In this document: positions 24,180-31,983 of the stretch, piece by piece
Layout of the letters: each line of letters begins with the position of its first letter
How positions within the stretch are numbered: the first letter of the stretch is position 1
NCBI GenBank assembly: GCA_002409525.1
Contig: DHNM01000038.1
Coordinates: 24,288-69,458, forward strand
From: Eubacterium sp. UBA5416
Lineage (GTDB): Bacteria; Bacillota; Clostridia; Lachnospirales; Lachnospiraceae
Direction: 5' to 3'
Length of the DNA: 45,171 nt
The notes under the pieces: generated by a model
What the model was told of the DNA's origin: nothing
The model's input: only the letters and a program-made list of their open reading frames with translations
Database searches by the model: none
Made by a program: the position numbers and the translations under genes

Positions 24180-25303
24180 TTTATCTTGATAATGCAGCAA
24201 CAAGCTATTACCGCCCCGGGCAGGTGGCGGATGCGGCTGCGGATGCGATCAGACATATGGGGAACAGTTCAAGAGGGACTTATGAAGCGGCACTTGAAAC
24301 TTCCCGGGTTATCTATCAGACACGCTGTATGCTGGATGAGATTTTTCATGGGGACGGTCCGGAACAGACTGTCTTTACAATGAATTCCACAGAAAGCCTG
24401 AATATTACAATCAAAGGGCTGCTCGCCCCCGGCGATGTGGCGGTCACCACTGTTCTCGAACATAATAGTGTATTAAGACCACTTTATGAGATGGAAAGGT
24501 GCGGGGTAAAGCTTGAAATCATTGACTGTGATGATCAGGGAAGGCTCGACTATGAGGCGATGAGAAAGGCCATAAGGAAAAGGCCGAAGATAGTGGTGTG
24601 CACACATGCCTCGAATCTGTGCGGAAACCTGATTGATATCAGAAAGATTGGTTCCTGGTGTGCCGCAGGTAACGTGCTGTTTGTTGTAGATGCTTCACAG
24701 ACGGCCGGGATCTTTCCGATTAATATGCAGGAGGATCATATCGATGTGTTGTGTTTTACGGGTCATAAGAGTCTCATGGGGCCACAGGGAACAGGAGGGC
24801 TGTCTGTGAAAAAAGATGTCCATATACGTCCTCTCTTAAGTGGCGGAAGCGGGATTTTGACATATTCCAAAACTCATCCCGCTGAAATGCCGGTGGCTCT
24901 GGAAGCGGGGACAATGAATGGTCATGGGATCGCTGGACTTCGGGCTGCACTTTTATATCTGAAAGAGCAGGATATTGATAAACTCAGGGAAAAAGAACAA
25001 AACCTTGCATGGAACTTCTACAATCAGGTGAAAGAGATACCGGATGTCTGCATTTACGGGGATTTCTCTTCAAAGAATCGTGCACCGATTGTGACATTAA
25101 ATCTGGGAAATGAAGATTCCGGCAAAGTGAGTGATTTCCTGGCACAGGAATATGATATCTATACCAGGAGCGGTGGTCACTGTGCGCCTTTGCTGCATCA
25201 GAGATTTCAGACAGCTGATCAGGGAAGTGTAAGGTTCAGCTTTTCACATTTTAACACGCAGGCAGATGTGGACGCAGCAGTGAAAGGATTGAGATGCTAT
25301 TGA
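24176..25303 (+). CDS. Class V aminotransferase, cysteine desulfurase-like
   Basis: A 375-residue PLP enzyme of the NifS/Csd type. The N-terminus is MIYLDNAATSYYRPGQV, the PLP lysine is K198 in TGHKSLMGPQG, and the catalytic cysteine is C336 in SGGHCAPL. The cofactor-binding THASNLCGN segment is also present. It probably releases sulfur from cysteine, or selenium from selenocysteine, for the labile ligand on the hydroxylase cofactor. Such desulfurases regularly occur in SDMH loci. It overlaps yqeB by four bases and yqeC by ten, so it is part of one tight operon. General iron-sulfur assembly cannot be excluded, but there is no iscU next to it. Confidence 0.92.
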   Translation: MIYLDNAATSYYRPGQVADAAADAIRHMGNSSRGTYEAALETSRVIYQTRCMLDEIFHGDGPEQTVFTMNSTESLNITIKGLLAPGDVAVTTVLEHNSVLRPLYEMERCGVKLEIIDCDDQGRLDYEAMRKAIRKRPKIVVCTHASNLCGNLIDIRKIGSWCAAGNVLFVVDASQTAGIFPINMQEDHIDVLCFTGHKSLMGPQGTGGLSVKKDVHIRPLLSGGSGILTYSKTHPAEMPVALEAGTMNGHGIAGLRAALLYLKEQDIDKLREKEQNLAWNFYNQVKEIPDVCIYGDFSSKNRAPIVTLNLGNEDSGKVSDFLAQEYDIYTRSGGHCAPLLHQRFQTADQGSVRFSFSHFNTQADVDAAVKGLRCY

Positions 25304-26055
25304 AAGAAAAGTCAAAAAGACGCGAACCCTTTGTCTGGTCTTTTGCGGGAGCGGGAGGAAAGACAACAGGGATCTTTTGTATTGCCGAATATCTGCAGAG
25401 AAAAGGCCTTCGAGTGCTTGTAACTACAACCACACATATGGCGAAGCCAGACTCGAATTGTTTCGTGCCGGGGAATTCTGCAGATGATATCAGAGAAAAA
25501 CTGGATGAGGAAGGATTTTGTGTCGCGGGTATCCCTCTCACCGAGAGAAAGATAAAAGGGATATCCACGGAAACAATTGATGAGGTATTAAATTATGCAG
25601 ATGCGGTGCTGATCGAGGCAGACGGTTCGGCGCGCCTGCCTTTTAAAGTTCCGGCATCACATGAACCTGTCATTTATCCGAAGACAGACAGGATTCTGGT
25701 TGTAGAAGGCTTGAGTGCTCTGGGACGTCCAATCAATGACATCTGTCACAGGAAAGAACTTTTCTGTGATCTTACAGGGCTTGAGGGAGAGAATTGGTTA
25801 GATGAGAATGGAATGGCGGAGGGAATCGTGAAGGGATATCTGTGCCCGATGAGTGAGCGGTTTCCTAATATGAACCTTACGGTGATCTTAAACCAGGCGG
25901 ATGATGAGAAGAAGGAGGCGGTTGGCGAGAAAGTGGCCGGGAAAGTAACCAGTCTGTGGAACCGACAGAAAAAATCAAAGAGGATTCCGGTATATCCAGT
26001 GTCATGGAGACGGATGAGAGAAGAAAAGGAGGAACTGGCTTGGCTGTTCATATGA
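25294..26055 (+). CDS. yqeC: SDMH maturation protein YqeC
   Basis: A 253-residue protein with an N-terminal P-loop, FAGAGGKTT (residues 17-25), and a second conserved segment IEADGSARLPFKVP. These are typical of YqeC, the putative selenium-dependent hydroxylase accessory protein. The nucleotide-binding motif suggests an ATP- or GTP-driven step; the actual reaction is unknown. The ATG overlaps the aminotransferase gene by ten bases, and the 3' end overlaps mocA. It acts in the cytoplasm; no membrane segment is seen. Confidence 0.9.
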   Translation: MLLKEKSKRREPFVWSFAGAGGKTTGIFCIAEYLQRKGLRVLVTTTTHMAKPDSNCFVPGNSADDIREKLDEEGFCVAGIPLTERKIKGISTETIDEVLNYADAVLIEADGSARLPFKVPASHEPVIYPKTDRILVVEGLSALGRPINDICHRKELFCDLTGLEGENWLDENGMAEGIVKGYLCPMSERFPNMNLTVILNQADDEKKEAVGEKVAGKVTSLWNRQKKSKRIPVYPVSWRRMREEKEELAWLFI

Positions 26056-26636
26056 TTGTACTGGCAGCAGGTTTTTCAACAAGATATGGAAAAAACAAAC
26101 TGCTGGTCCCTTTTCTGGGGAAACCATTATACCTGCATGTAGTGGATGAATTGTCCGAAATTCAAAAAATCAAAAGGGACAATGCAACTCTTACTGTCGT
26201 GACGCAGTATCAGAAAATTTTTCAGGAAATGCAGGAAAGAAAGGTTCCTGTCGTGTACAATAACCATAGCGATGACGGGATTTCTTCCTCATTACAAACC
26301 GGACTTCAGTCTGCAATGTCTGGAATAAAAGATAAAACTGAAAAACAGTATTTCTGTTTCTTCGTCGGTGATCAGCCTTATCTGCAGCAGAATACGATAG
26401 AGAAATTTTTAGATGGATTTATAAAGAGCGGTAAAGGTATGGGATGTCTGAAGTGGGAGGACAGAACCGGCAACCCGGTCATATTTTCTGAGGAATACAC
26501 AGATGAGCTTATGAAACTTACAGGCGATGTAGGCGGAAAGAAAATTCTCAAAGCTCACAGTGAGGACGTGTATTATTACAAGGTAAGAAACAAGATGGAA
26601 CTGCTTGATATTGATCGACCCAAGAATAGCTTATAA
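26040..26636 (+). CDS. mocA: Molybdenum cofactor cytidylyltransferase
   Basis: A 198-residue nucleotidyltransferase, MocA type, which joins CMP to molybdopterin to give the MCD cofactor used by xanthine dehydrogenase-family enzymes. The GT-A core opens with IVLAAGFSTRYGKNKLL (the LAAGxSxRxGxxK motif), and GDQP marks the metal-binding aspartate. The C-terminal segment GNPVIF and GDVGGKKIL match the family. A TTG at 26040 sits seven bases after AAGGAGG; the in-frame ATG at 26052 overlaps the yqeC stop and is the other candidate. The upstream in-frame start at 25956 is inside yqeC and is rejected. Last gene of the SDMH operon. Confidence 0.88.
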   Translation: MAVHMIVLAAGFSTRYGKNKLLVPFLGKPLYLHVVDELSEIQKIKRDNATLTVVTQYQKIFQEMQERKVPVVYNNHSDDGISSSLQTGLQSAMSGIKDKTEKQYFCFFVGDQPYLQQNTIEKFLDGFIKSGKGMGCLKWEDRTGNPVIFSEEYTDELMKLTGDVGGKKILKAHSEDVYYYKVRNKMELLDIDRPKNSL

Positions 26637-26640
26637 GAGG

Positions 26641-26678
26641 ATGATAAAAAATTATTAGAAAATGATAAAAAATTATTG
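26641..26678. repeat. Two 16-bp direct repeats, 21 bp apart
   Basis: ATGATAAAAAATTATT occurs at 26641-26656 and 26662-26677. Each copy contains the dyad TGATAA-AAAA-TTATT, and the spacing is two helical turns. The second copy overlaps the -35 at 26676. The same dyad design occurs at 18138-18153. Confidence 0.8.
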
Positions 26679-26704
26679 ACAAAATAAAAGAGATGGTGCA
26701 TAAT
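26676..26704 (+). promoter_or_regulatory. Promoter in the gap after mocA
   Basis: TTGACA (26676-26681), 17-base spacer, CATAAT (26699-26704). No plus-strand gene follows until nrdR, which has its own promoter. The product may be a short RNA ending near the palindrome at 26752-26781. Confidence 0.55.
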
Positions 26705-26751
26705 ATACTCGTAAAGTCATTTTGACAAAACTCCATAATCCATTTATTGAT

Positions 26752-26781
26752 TCAGGGGGACAGATTAATCTGTCCCCCTGA
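26752..26781. terminator. 30-bp perfect palindrome between convergent mocA and the YlmC gene
   Basis: TCAGGGGGACAGATT is followed directly by its exact reverse complement, with no loop bases. It lies between two convergent genes where a terminator is expected, but neither side has a T run, so it may act as a processing site or RNA end-stabiliser instead. Confidence 0.6.
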
Positions 26782-26842
26782 TGCATTAATCTGAGCTTAT
26801 GCAATTCTGTGAATATTCATATATCGTCCGATCGGACTATGT

Positions 26843-27103
26843 TCAGCATGGTTTTGACGGCGGGGGTGGTTTCTTTGGCGGATTTACCAGTATGATGTCG
26901 TCACCAATCTGACATATGCAGTTCCAGGGAATGATAATATCATTATCCCGGCCAAATAAGCCTCCAAATTTTCCGGGACCTGGGATAATGAGCGCAGTGA
27001 TTACCCCGGTTTCACGATTGAACTCAACGTCTATAGGACAACCCAGCGATTTACAGTCACATATGTTAATAACTTCTTTTTGCCGCAGGTCAACAATACG
27101 CAT
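26843..27103 (-). CDS. YlmC/YmxH family sporulation protein (PRC-barrel)
   Basis: An 86-residue PRC-barrel protein. It begins MRIVDLRQKEVINICDCKSLG, then FNRETGVITALIIPGPG, and the second half is IIIPWNCICQIGDDIILV. That is the YlmC/YmxH pattern found in spore-formers. The tail is proline- and lysine-rich (KKPPPPSKPC), likely disordered. Its function is not established beyond a link to sporulation. A GGGG site lies upstream of the ATG on the minus strand. It is divergent from nrdR, a common Clostridia arrangement. Confidence 0.88.
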   Translation of the reverse strand: MRIVDLRQKEVINICDCKSLGCPIDVEFNRETGVITALIIPGPGKFGGLFGRDNDIIIPWNCICQIGDDIILVNPPKKPPPPSKPC

Positions 27104-27133
27104 GTCAGAAAACCCCTTTTTTATCAGTATATG

Positions 27134-27162
27134 TTGACAGCAAAGGGATTAGACTTTATACT
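27134..27162 (+). promoter_or_regulatory. Promoter of nrdR
   Basis: TTGACA (27134-27139), 17-base spacer, TATACT (27157-27162), 34 bases before the nrdR start. Confidence 0.75.
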
Positions 27163-27195
27163 AAAGCTAATCTTGAAAGGGGATGAAGTAGAGAT

Positions 27196-27645
27196 ATGAG
27201 GTGCCCATTTTGTAACAAGGATAATACCAGAGTCGTGGATTCCCGGCCGGTGGAAGAGAGTAATGCAATCAGACGCCGTCGTTTATGCGATGCCTGTGGA
27301 AGACGTTTCACAACCTATGAAAGGGTTGATACGATACCCCTGATTGTCATCAAAAAAGATCAGAACCGGGAACAGTATGACCGGCAGAAAATAGAATCCG
27401 GAGTTCTTCGGGCATGCCATAAAAGACCAATAGCCATCCAGCAGATTAAAGAACTGGTCGACTCTGTGGAAAATGAAATATTCAACATGGAGGAAAAAGA
27501 GATTCCAAGCAGTGTCATCGGAGAGCTGGTGATGAATCGACTCAAGGATCTTGACGCAGTGGCTTATGTGAGATTTGCCTCGATTTATCGGGAATTTAAA
27601 GATGTGAATACTTTTATGGATGAATTAAAAAAGATGTTAAATTAA
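27196..27645 (+). CDS. nrdR: Transcriptional repressor NrdR
   Basis: A 149-residue NrdR. It represses ribonucleotide reductase genes in response to ATP/dATP. The N-terminal zinc ribbon has C3, C6, C31 and C34, with the arginine-rich segment AIRRRRLCDACGRRFTTYERV that contacts NrdR boxes. The C-terminal ATP-cone domain starts at IVIKKDQNREQYDRQKI. The length is exact for the family. No ribonucleotide reductase gene lies in the window, so the targets are elsewhere. It has its own promoter. Confidence 0.96.
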   Translation: MRCPFCNKDNTRVVDSRPVEESNAIRRRRLCDACGRRFTTYERVDTIPLIVIKKDQNREQYDRQKIESGVLRACHKRPIAIQQIKELVDSVENEIFNMEEKEIPSSVIGELVMNRLKDLDAVAYVRFASIYREFKDVNTFMDELKKMLN

Positions 27646-27699
27646 ATGACTTCTGAGTATACAATGCATAGGCAAAAATGAAAGGCTGGGTATAAGAAT

Positions 27700-28917
27700 A
27701 TGCGTACATTTTCAAAATCTTCGAAGTTGGATAATGTGCTATATGACGTAAGAGGTCCTGTCGTGGAAGAGGCGGCACGGATGGAGGAAGAGGGACGGCA
27801 TGTTCTGAAACTGAATATCGGTAACCCCGCTCCCTTTGGATTTTCTGCTCCAGAGGAAATAATCAGAGATATGATAACGAACGTTAGGGATTCACAGGGC
27901 TATTCGGATTCACGCGGAATTTTTTCTGCAAGGAAAGCGATTATGCAGTACTGCCAGATTAAGAAGATCCCTAATGTCACTATGGACGGAATCTATACCG
28001 GAAATGGCGTCAGCGAATTGATTAATCTTTCCATGCAGGCGCTTTTAGATAATGGAGATGAGATCTTAATACCGACACCTGACTATCCGCTATGGACTGC
28101 ATGTGCCACTTTGGCAGGCGGAAAAGCAGTCCACTATATCTGTGATGAAAAGTCTGAGTGGAATCCGGATATTGAGGATATTAAGAAAAAGATAACTTAT
28201 AAAACAAAAGCGATTGTGATTATAAATCCGAACAATCCGACGGGGGCGCTTTATCCGAGGGATGTTTTGGAACAGATTGTGCAGGTTGCCAGAGAACATG
28301 AATTGATGATTTTCTCGGACGAGATCTATGACAGGCTTGTCATGGACAATTTGGAGCATATCTCTATCGCGTCACTTGCACCGGATCTGTTTTGCACCAC
28401 ATTTTCAGGCTTGTCTAAATCTCACATGGTGGCCGGGTTTCGTGTGGGATGGATGGTACTCAGCGGAGACAAGAGCAAGGGAAAAGATTATATTGAGGGT
28501 TTGAATATGCTTTCAAATATGCGCCTTTGTTCCAATGTTCCTGCGCAGAGAATCATTCAGACAGCACTTGGCGGATATCAGAGCGTAGAAGAGTATATCC
28601 GGCCGGGCGGCAGAATCTATGAGCAGAGAGAATATATCTACGATGCGGTTAATAATATTCCCGGCCTGTCTGCGGTGAAGCCGAAAGCTGCTTTTTATAT
28701 CTTCCCGAAGCTGGATGTGGATAAGTTCAATATAAAGGATGATGAGCAGTTTGCCTATGATCTTCTGAGAGAAAAGCAGATACTTATTGTACACGGAGGC
28801 GGCTTTAACTGGGAGCAGCCGGATCATTTCAGAATTGTATATCTTCCAAATCTAAGGACACTTAAGACTGCGGCAGATCATCTCGCAGACTTTCTGGACG
28901 TATATCATCAGGAATGA
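27700..28917 (+). CDS. Class I/II aminotransferase, AlaA-like
   Basis: A 405-residue fold-type I PLP enzyme that resembles the AlaA alanine (glutamate-pyruvate) aminotransferases. The PLP lysine is K240 in SGLSKSHMVAGFRVGW; IINPNNPTGALYP and FSDEIYDRLV provide the other cofactor contacts, and the C-terminal substrate arginine is in HFRIVYLPN. The N-terminus RTFSKSSKLDNVLYDVRGP and the glycine-rich LKLNIGNPAPFGF are typical of the AlaA group. Likely role: interconversion of alanine and glutamate. It is followed after 20 bases by the ArsR-type regulator. Confidence 0.88.
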   Translation: MRTFSKSSKLDNVLYDVRGPVVEEAARMEEEGRHVLKLNIGNPAPFGFSAPEEIIRDMITNVRDSQGYSDSRGIFSARKAIMQYCQIKKIPNVTMDGIYTGNGVSELINLSMQALLDNGDEILIPTPDYPLWTACATLAGGKAVHYICDEKSEWNPDIEDIKKKITYKTKAIVIINPNNPTGALYPRDVLEQIVQVAREHELMIFSDEIYDRLVMDNLEHISIASLAPDLFCTTFSGLSKSHMVAGFRVGWMVLSGDKSKGKDYIEGLNMLSNMRLCSNVPAQRIIQTALGGYQSVEEYIRPGGRIYEQREYIYDAVNNIPGLSAVKPKAAFYIFPKLDVDKFNIKDDEQFAYDLLREKQILIVHGGGFNWEQPDHFRIVYLPNLRTLKTAADHLADFLDVYHQE

Positions 28918-28937
28918 ACAGGAAAGGATTAAGATAA

Positions 28938-29288
28938 TTGGAGAAAGAGAAATCAACTGTCTGTGATGTCAGACATCATCATGCATATGTGAAAAACATG
29001 AACATACCCAATGATGAGGAACTATACCGACTTGCGGAGCTTTTCAAGATTTTCGGAAATCCGACAAGAATACGAATTCTGTCAGCGCTAAAGAGCCATG
29101 AACTATGTGTCTGCGATATCGCGGATCTGCTGGGCATGACTCAAAGTGCGATCTCTCACCAGCTGCGCATCCTGAAACAAATGCAGCTTGTAAAATTTCG
29201 CAGAGACGGCAGGACCGTATATTATTCACTCGCAGATGATCATGTATATAAGATACTCAGTGAGGGTCTGGAACACGTAAATGAATAG
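28938..29288 (+). CDS. ArsR/SmtB family metal-responsive repressor
   Basis: A 116-residue winged-helix repressor. The DNA-recognition helix is in LLGMTQSAISHQLRILKQMQLV. Two metal sites can be read. The alpha-3 motif ELC57VC59D, with N-terminal C9 and a nearby HHH (13-15), matches the CadC/ArsR thiolate site. In the C-terminal helix, D100, H102, H113 and E116 have exactly the D-x-H-x10-H-x2-E spacing of the SmtB zinc site. Having both sets is CadC-like, pointing to Zn/Cd/Pb rather than arsenic. It starts at TTG 28938 with AGGAAAGGA upstream. No metal exporter is adjacent. Confidence 0.9.
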   Translation: MEKEKSTVCDVRHHHAYVKNMNIPNDEELYRLAELFKIFGNPTRIRILSALKSHELCVCDIADLLGMTQSAISHQLRILKQMQLVKFRRDGRTVYYSLADDHVYKILSEGLEHVNE

Positions 29289-29315
29289 ACAGAACAAAAG
29301 TCATGTACGATTCTA

Positions 29316-29338
29316 AGAATTAATGATATAATAATTCT
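29316..29338. promoter_or_regulatory. Dyad AGAATTA-N9-TAATTCT over a -10 element, candidate operator
   Basis: Perfect 7-base arms enclose TATAAT (29327-29332), a probable -10 for the downstream permease. The -35 is weak. It starts 27 bases after the ArsR-type gene, so that repressor is a plausible ligand. Confidence 0.45.
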
Positions 29339-29367
29339 AATACATTGATTTTTGCCGGAGGTAAAAG

Positions 29368-30594
29368 ATGAACCTGGATAAGAAAACAATGCATAACATA
29401 GAAAAACTGGTTTTATTTACTGTCCTTGTGGTGGCTGTCTTCTTTAAGATTGATTCTGTCTGGTCTATAGTGAAGAAAACCATAACGCTTTTATCACCTT
29501 TTTTGCTTGGGGCAGCATTTGCTTTTGGTATCAATGTTCTGATGAGCTTTCTGGAACGCCAGATATTTGAGAACAGGCGGTTTTCAGATAAAAAGGTCAT
29601 CAGGAAGATTAAACGGCCGGTGTCGTTGGTTTTGACTATTGCGTGTATTTTTGGAATTATCTACATGGTGAGCTTTGTGATGATTCCGCAGCTTGGAACG
29701 GCAGTGACAAAGTTTACTCATGATATCCAGACTGCATTTCCAAAATTTCAGCACTGGATTTATTCTAAGCTTAGTGATTATCCAAAAGTGCTGGAGGCTG
29801 TAAAACCATATCTCAACTTAAGCCCGGACTGGGAGTCAATGATCAGTAAAATCAGCCAATTCCTTACAAAGGGCGGGACAAACGTGATTGGGAAAGCTAC
29901 TGAGATGGCGGGAACGGTAATTAGCTCCATGGGCTCACTTTTGGTATCATTCATCTTTGCCTGCTACATTCTTGTTCAGAAAGAAAATCTTGCCAGACAG
30001 TCTGGAAAATTTCTGAAGGCATTTCTTCCTGAAAAAGCTTACACGACGATTCTGGATATATGCTCTCTGAGCTATCGTATTTTCTCTAAATTTATAGCCG
30101 GACAGTGTCTGGAGGCATGTATTCTTGGATTTATGTTCTTTATTGTCTTGACGATTGGAAAGTTTCCGTATGCGCTTTTGATTTCTGTGATGATTACATT
30201 CACAGCTCTTGTGCCTATATTTGGTGCCTGGATCGCCTGTTTTATCGGTGCATTTTTGATCCTCACGGAAAGCCCGGTCAGTGCATTGGCATTCATCATT
30301 GTATTTTTGATTGTACAGCAGATTGAGAACAATTTCATTTATCCCAAGGTAGTCGGATCATCGATCGGCCTCCCATCCATCTGGGTTCTGGCTGCGGTCA
30401 CATTAGGTGGAAGTTTGTTTGGAATATCGGGTATGCTGATCTTTATCCCACTTACATCTGTGGTGTATACGCTTCTGAAAGATGAGGTATACCGCAGACT
30501 TGAGAAGAATGAAGCTGTCAAAGAAAGTACAGATAATCCTGAACAAAAAGAAAAAGTAACCACTAGGAAGGAAGTAACCAGTAATAAGAATTAA
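29368..30594 (+). CDS. AI-2E family transporter (putative permease)
   Basis: A 408-residue membrane protein of the AI-2E/UPF0118 family. About eight membrane segments are visible: two near the N-terminus, then a soluble insert around residues 110-175, then a C-terminal membrane block with the family motif ENNFIYPKVVGSSIGLPSIWVL and FGISGMLIFIPL. The C-terminal 35 residues are charged and cytoplasmic. Members include a proposed AI-2 exporter and Na+/H+ antiporters; the substrate here is unknown. RBS GGAGG precedes the ATG. A promoter inside a dyad lies just upstream. Confidence 0.88.
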   Translation: MNLDKKTMHNIEKLVLFTVLVVAVFFKIDSVWSIVKKTITLLSPFLLGAAFAFGINVLMSFLERQIFENRRFSDKKVIRKIKRPVSLVLTIACIFGIIYMVSFVMIPQLGTAVTKFTHDIQTAFPKFQHWIYSKLSDYPKVLEAVKPYLNLSPDWESMISKISQFLTKGGTNVIGKATEMAGTVISSMGSLLVSFIFACYILVQKENLARQSGKFLKAFLPEKAYTTILDICSLSYRIFSKFIAGQCLEACILGFMFFIVLTIGKFPYALLISVMITFTALVPIFGAWIACFIGAFLILTESPVSALAFIIVFLIVQQIENNFIYPKVVGSSIGLPSIWVLAAVTLGGSLFGISGMLIFIPLTSVVYTLLKDEVYRRLEKNEAVKESTDNPEQKEKVTTRKEVTSNKN

Positions 30595-30617
30595 GAATAC
30601 TGAAAGGGGAAATTTAT

Positions 30618-31982
30618 ATGGCATTTAAAAATACTGTTACACCTGAAATTGAAAAATTAACTGAACTCTGTAAAGAAAATTCCCAGATTGATTTGAGCCT
30701 TTATGGAAAATATGATGTCAAAAGAGGACTTCGAGATATTAATGGTAACGGAGTTTTGGCCGGGCTTACGGAAATTTCAGAAATTAATTCCTTTAAGAAT
30801 GTAAATGGGGTCAAGACTCCCTGTGAAGGCAAACTGTATTATCGTGGAATTGATGTCGAAGATCTGACGAAGGGCTTTTTGAGTGAGAAGAGAATGGGAT
30901 TTGAAGAGACGACATACCTGCTCTTGTTTGGTACTCTGCCAACTTCGGACGAATTGAAAAGCTTTCAGGAACTGCTTCGTTCTCAGCAGTCACTTCCGAA
31001 AAACTTTGTTCGTGATGTTGTGATGAAGGCACCCAGCAGGGATATGATGAATACATTATCCCGAAGTGTTCTGACGTTGTATTCTTACGATCCTATGGCA
31101 GATGATATTTCCCTGCCAAATGTTATGCGTCAGTGTCTGAACCTGATTGCTGTTTTTCCGATGCTTTCTGTCTACGGTTACCAGGCATATAATCATTATA
31201 CCAAGGGGAAGAGCCTTTACATACATAATCCGGATAAAAAGCTGTCAACTGCGGAGAATATATTACGTATGCTGCGTCCGGATAAAAAATACACACAGTT
31301 TGAGGCAACGATTCTTGATCTGGCTCTTGTTCTCCATATGGAGCATGGTGGTGGTAATAACTCATCATTTACGACACATGTTGTCACCTCTTCCGGTACG
31401 GATACCTATTCTGCGATTGCGGCTGCTCTCGGTTCTCTGAAAGGACCAAAACATGGCGGTGCTAATATTAAAGTTGTCAATATGTTTGCCGATATGAAAA
31501 AAAATGTTCATGACTGGGAAGATGAAGATGAAGTTTCAGAATACCTGAAAGCACTTCTTCATAAGGAAGCCTTCGATAAACGCGGACTGATCTATGGTAT
31601 GGGACATGCTGTATACTCAATATCAGACCCGAGGGCAAATCTCTTTAAAGGTTTTGTTGAACGGCTGGCGAAAGAAAAAGGAAGAGAAAATGATTACAAA
31701 TTATATTCTCTGGTTGAAAAACTTGCGCCGAAGGTTATCGCTGAGGAACGCCATATTTATAAAGGAGTCAGTGCAAATGTCGATTTTTACAGTGGATTTG
31801 TTTACAGCATGCTGGAACTTCCCACAGAACTTTTCACCCCTATGTTTGCCACAGCCCGTATCGTTGGATGGAGTGCGCATCGAATGGAAGAACTGATCAA
31901 TACAAATAAGATTATTCGTCCGGCTTATATGGCCGTAAAAGAAAAGGAAGAATACGTTCCACTGCATGAACGAAAATCATGA
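30618..31982 (+). CDS. gltA: Citrate synthase
   Basis: A 454-residue citrate/2-methylcitrate synthase. It condenses acetyl-CoA with oxaloacetate, here most likely to feed glutamate synthesis in an anaerobe. Active-site regions are LHMEHGGGNNSSFTTHVV (first catalytic His region), GPKHGGANIKVV, and GMGHAVYSISDPRA (oxaloacetate His and catalytic Asp region). Arginine-bearing segments near the C-terminus include ARIVGWSAHRMEE. It has an N-terminal extension of about 40 residues over the short bacterial type. RBS AAAGGGGA. It is tightly linked to the following phosphatase gene. Confidence 0.92.
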   Translation: MAFKNTVTPEIEKLTELCKENSQIDLSLYGKYDVKRGLRDINGNGVLAGLTEISEINSFKNVNGVKTPCEGKLYYRGIDVEDLTKGFLSEKRMGFEETTYLLLFGTLPTSDELKSFQELLRSQQSLPKNFVRDVVMKAPSRDMMNTLSRSVLTLYSYDPMADDISLPNVMRQCLNLIAVFPMLSVYGYQAYNHYTKGKSLYIHNPDKKLSTAENILRMLRPDKKYTQFEATILDLALVLHMEHGGGNNSSFTTHVVTSSGTDTYSAIAAALGSLKGPKHGGANIKVVNMFADMKKNVHDWEDEDEVSEYLKALLHKEAFDKRGLIYGMGHAVYSISDPRANLFKGFVERLAKEKGRENDYKLYSLVEKLAPKVIAEERHIYKGVSANVDFYSGFVYSMLELPTELFTPMFATARIVGWSAHRMEELINTNKIIRPAYMAVKEKEEYVPLHERKS

Positions 31983-31983
31983 T

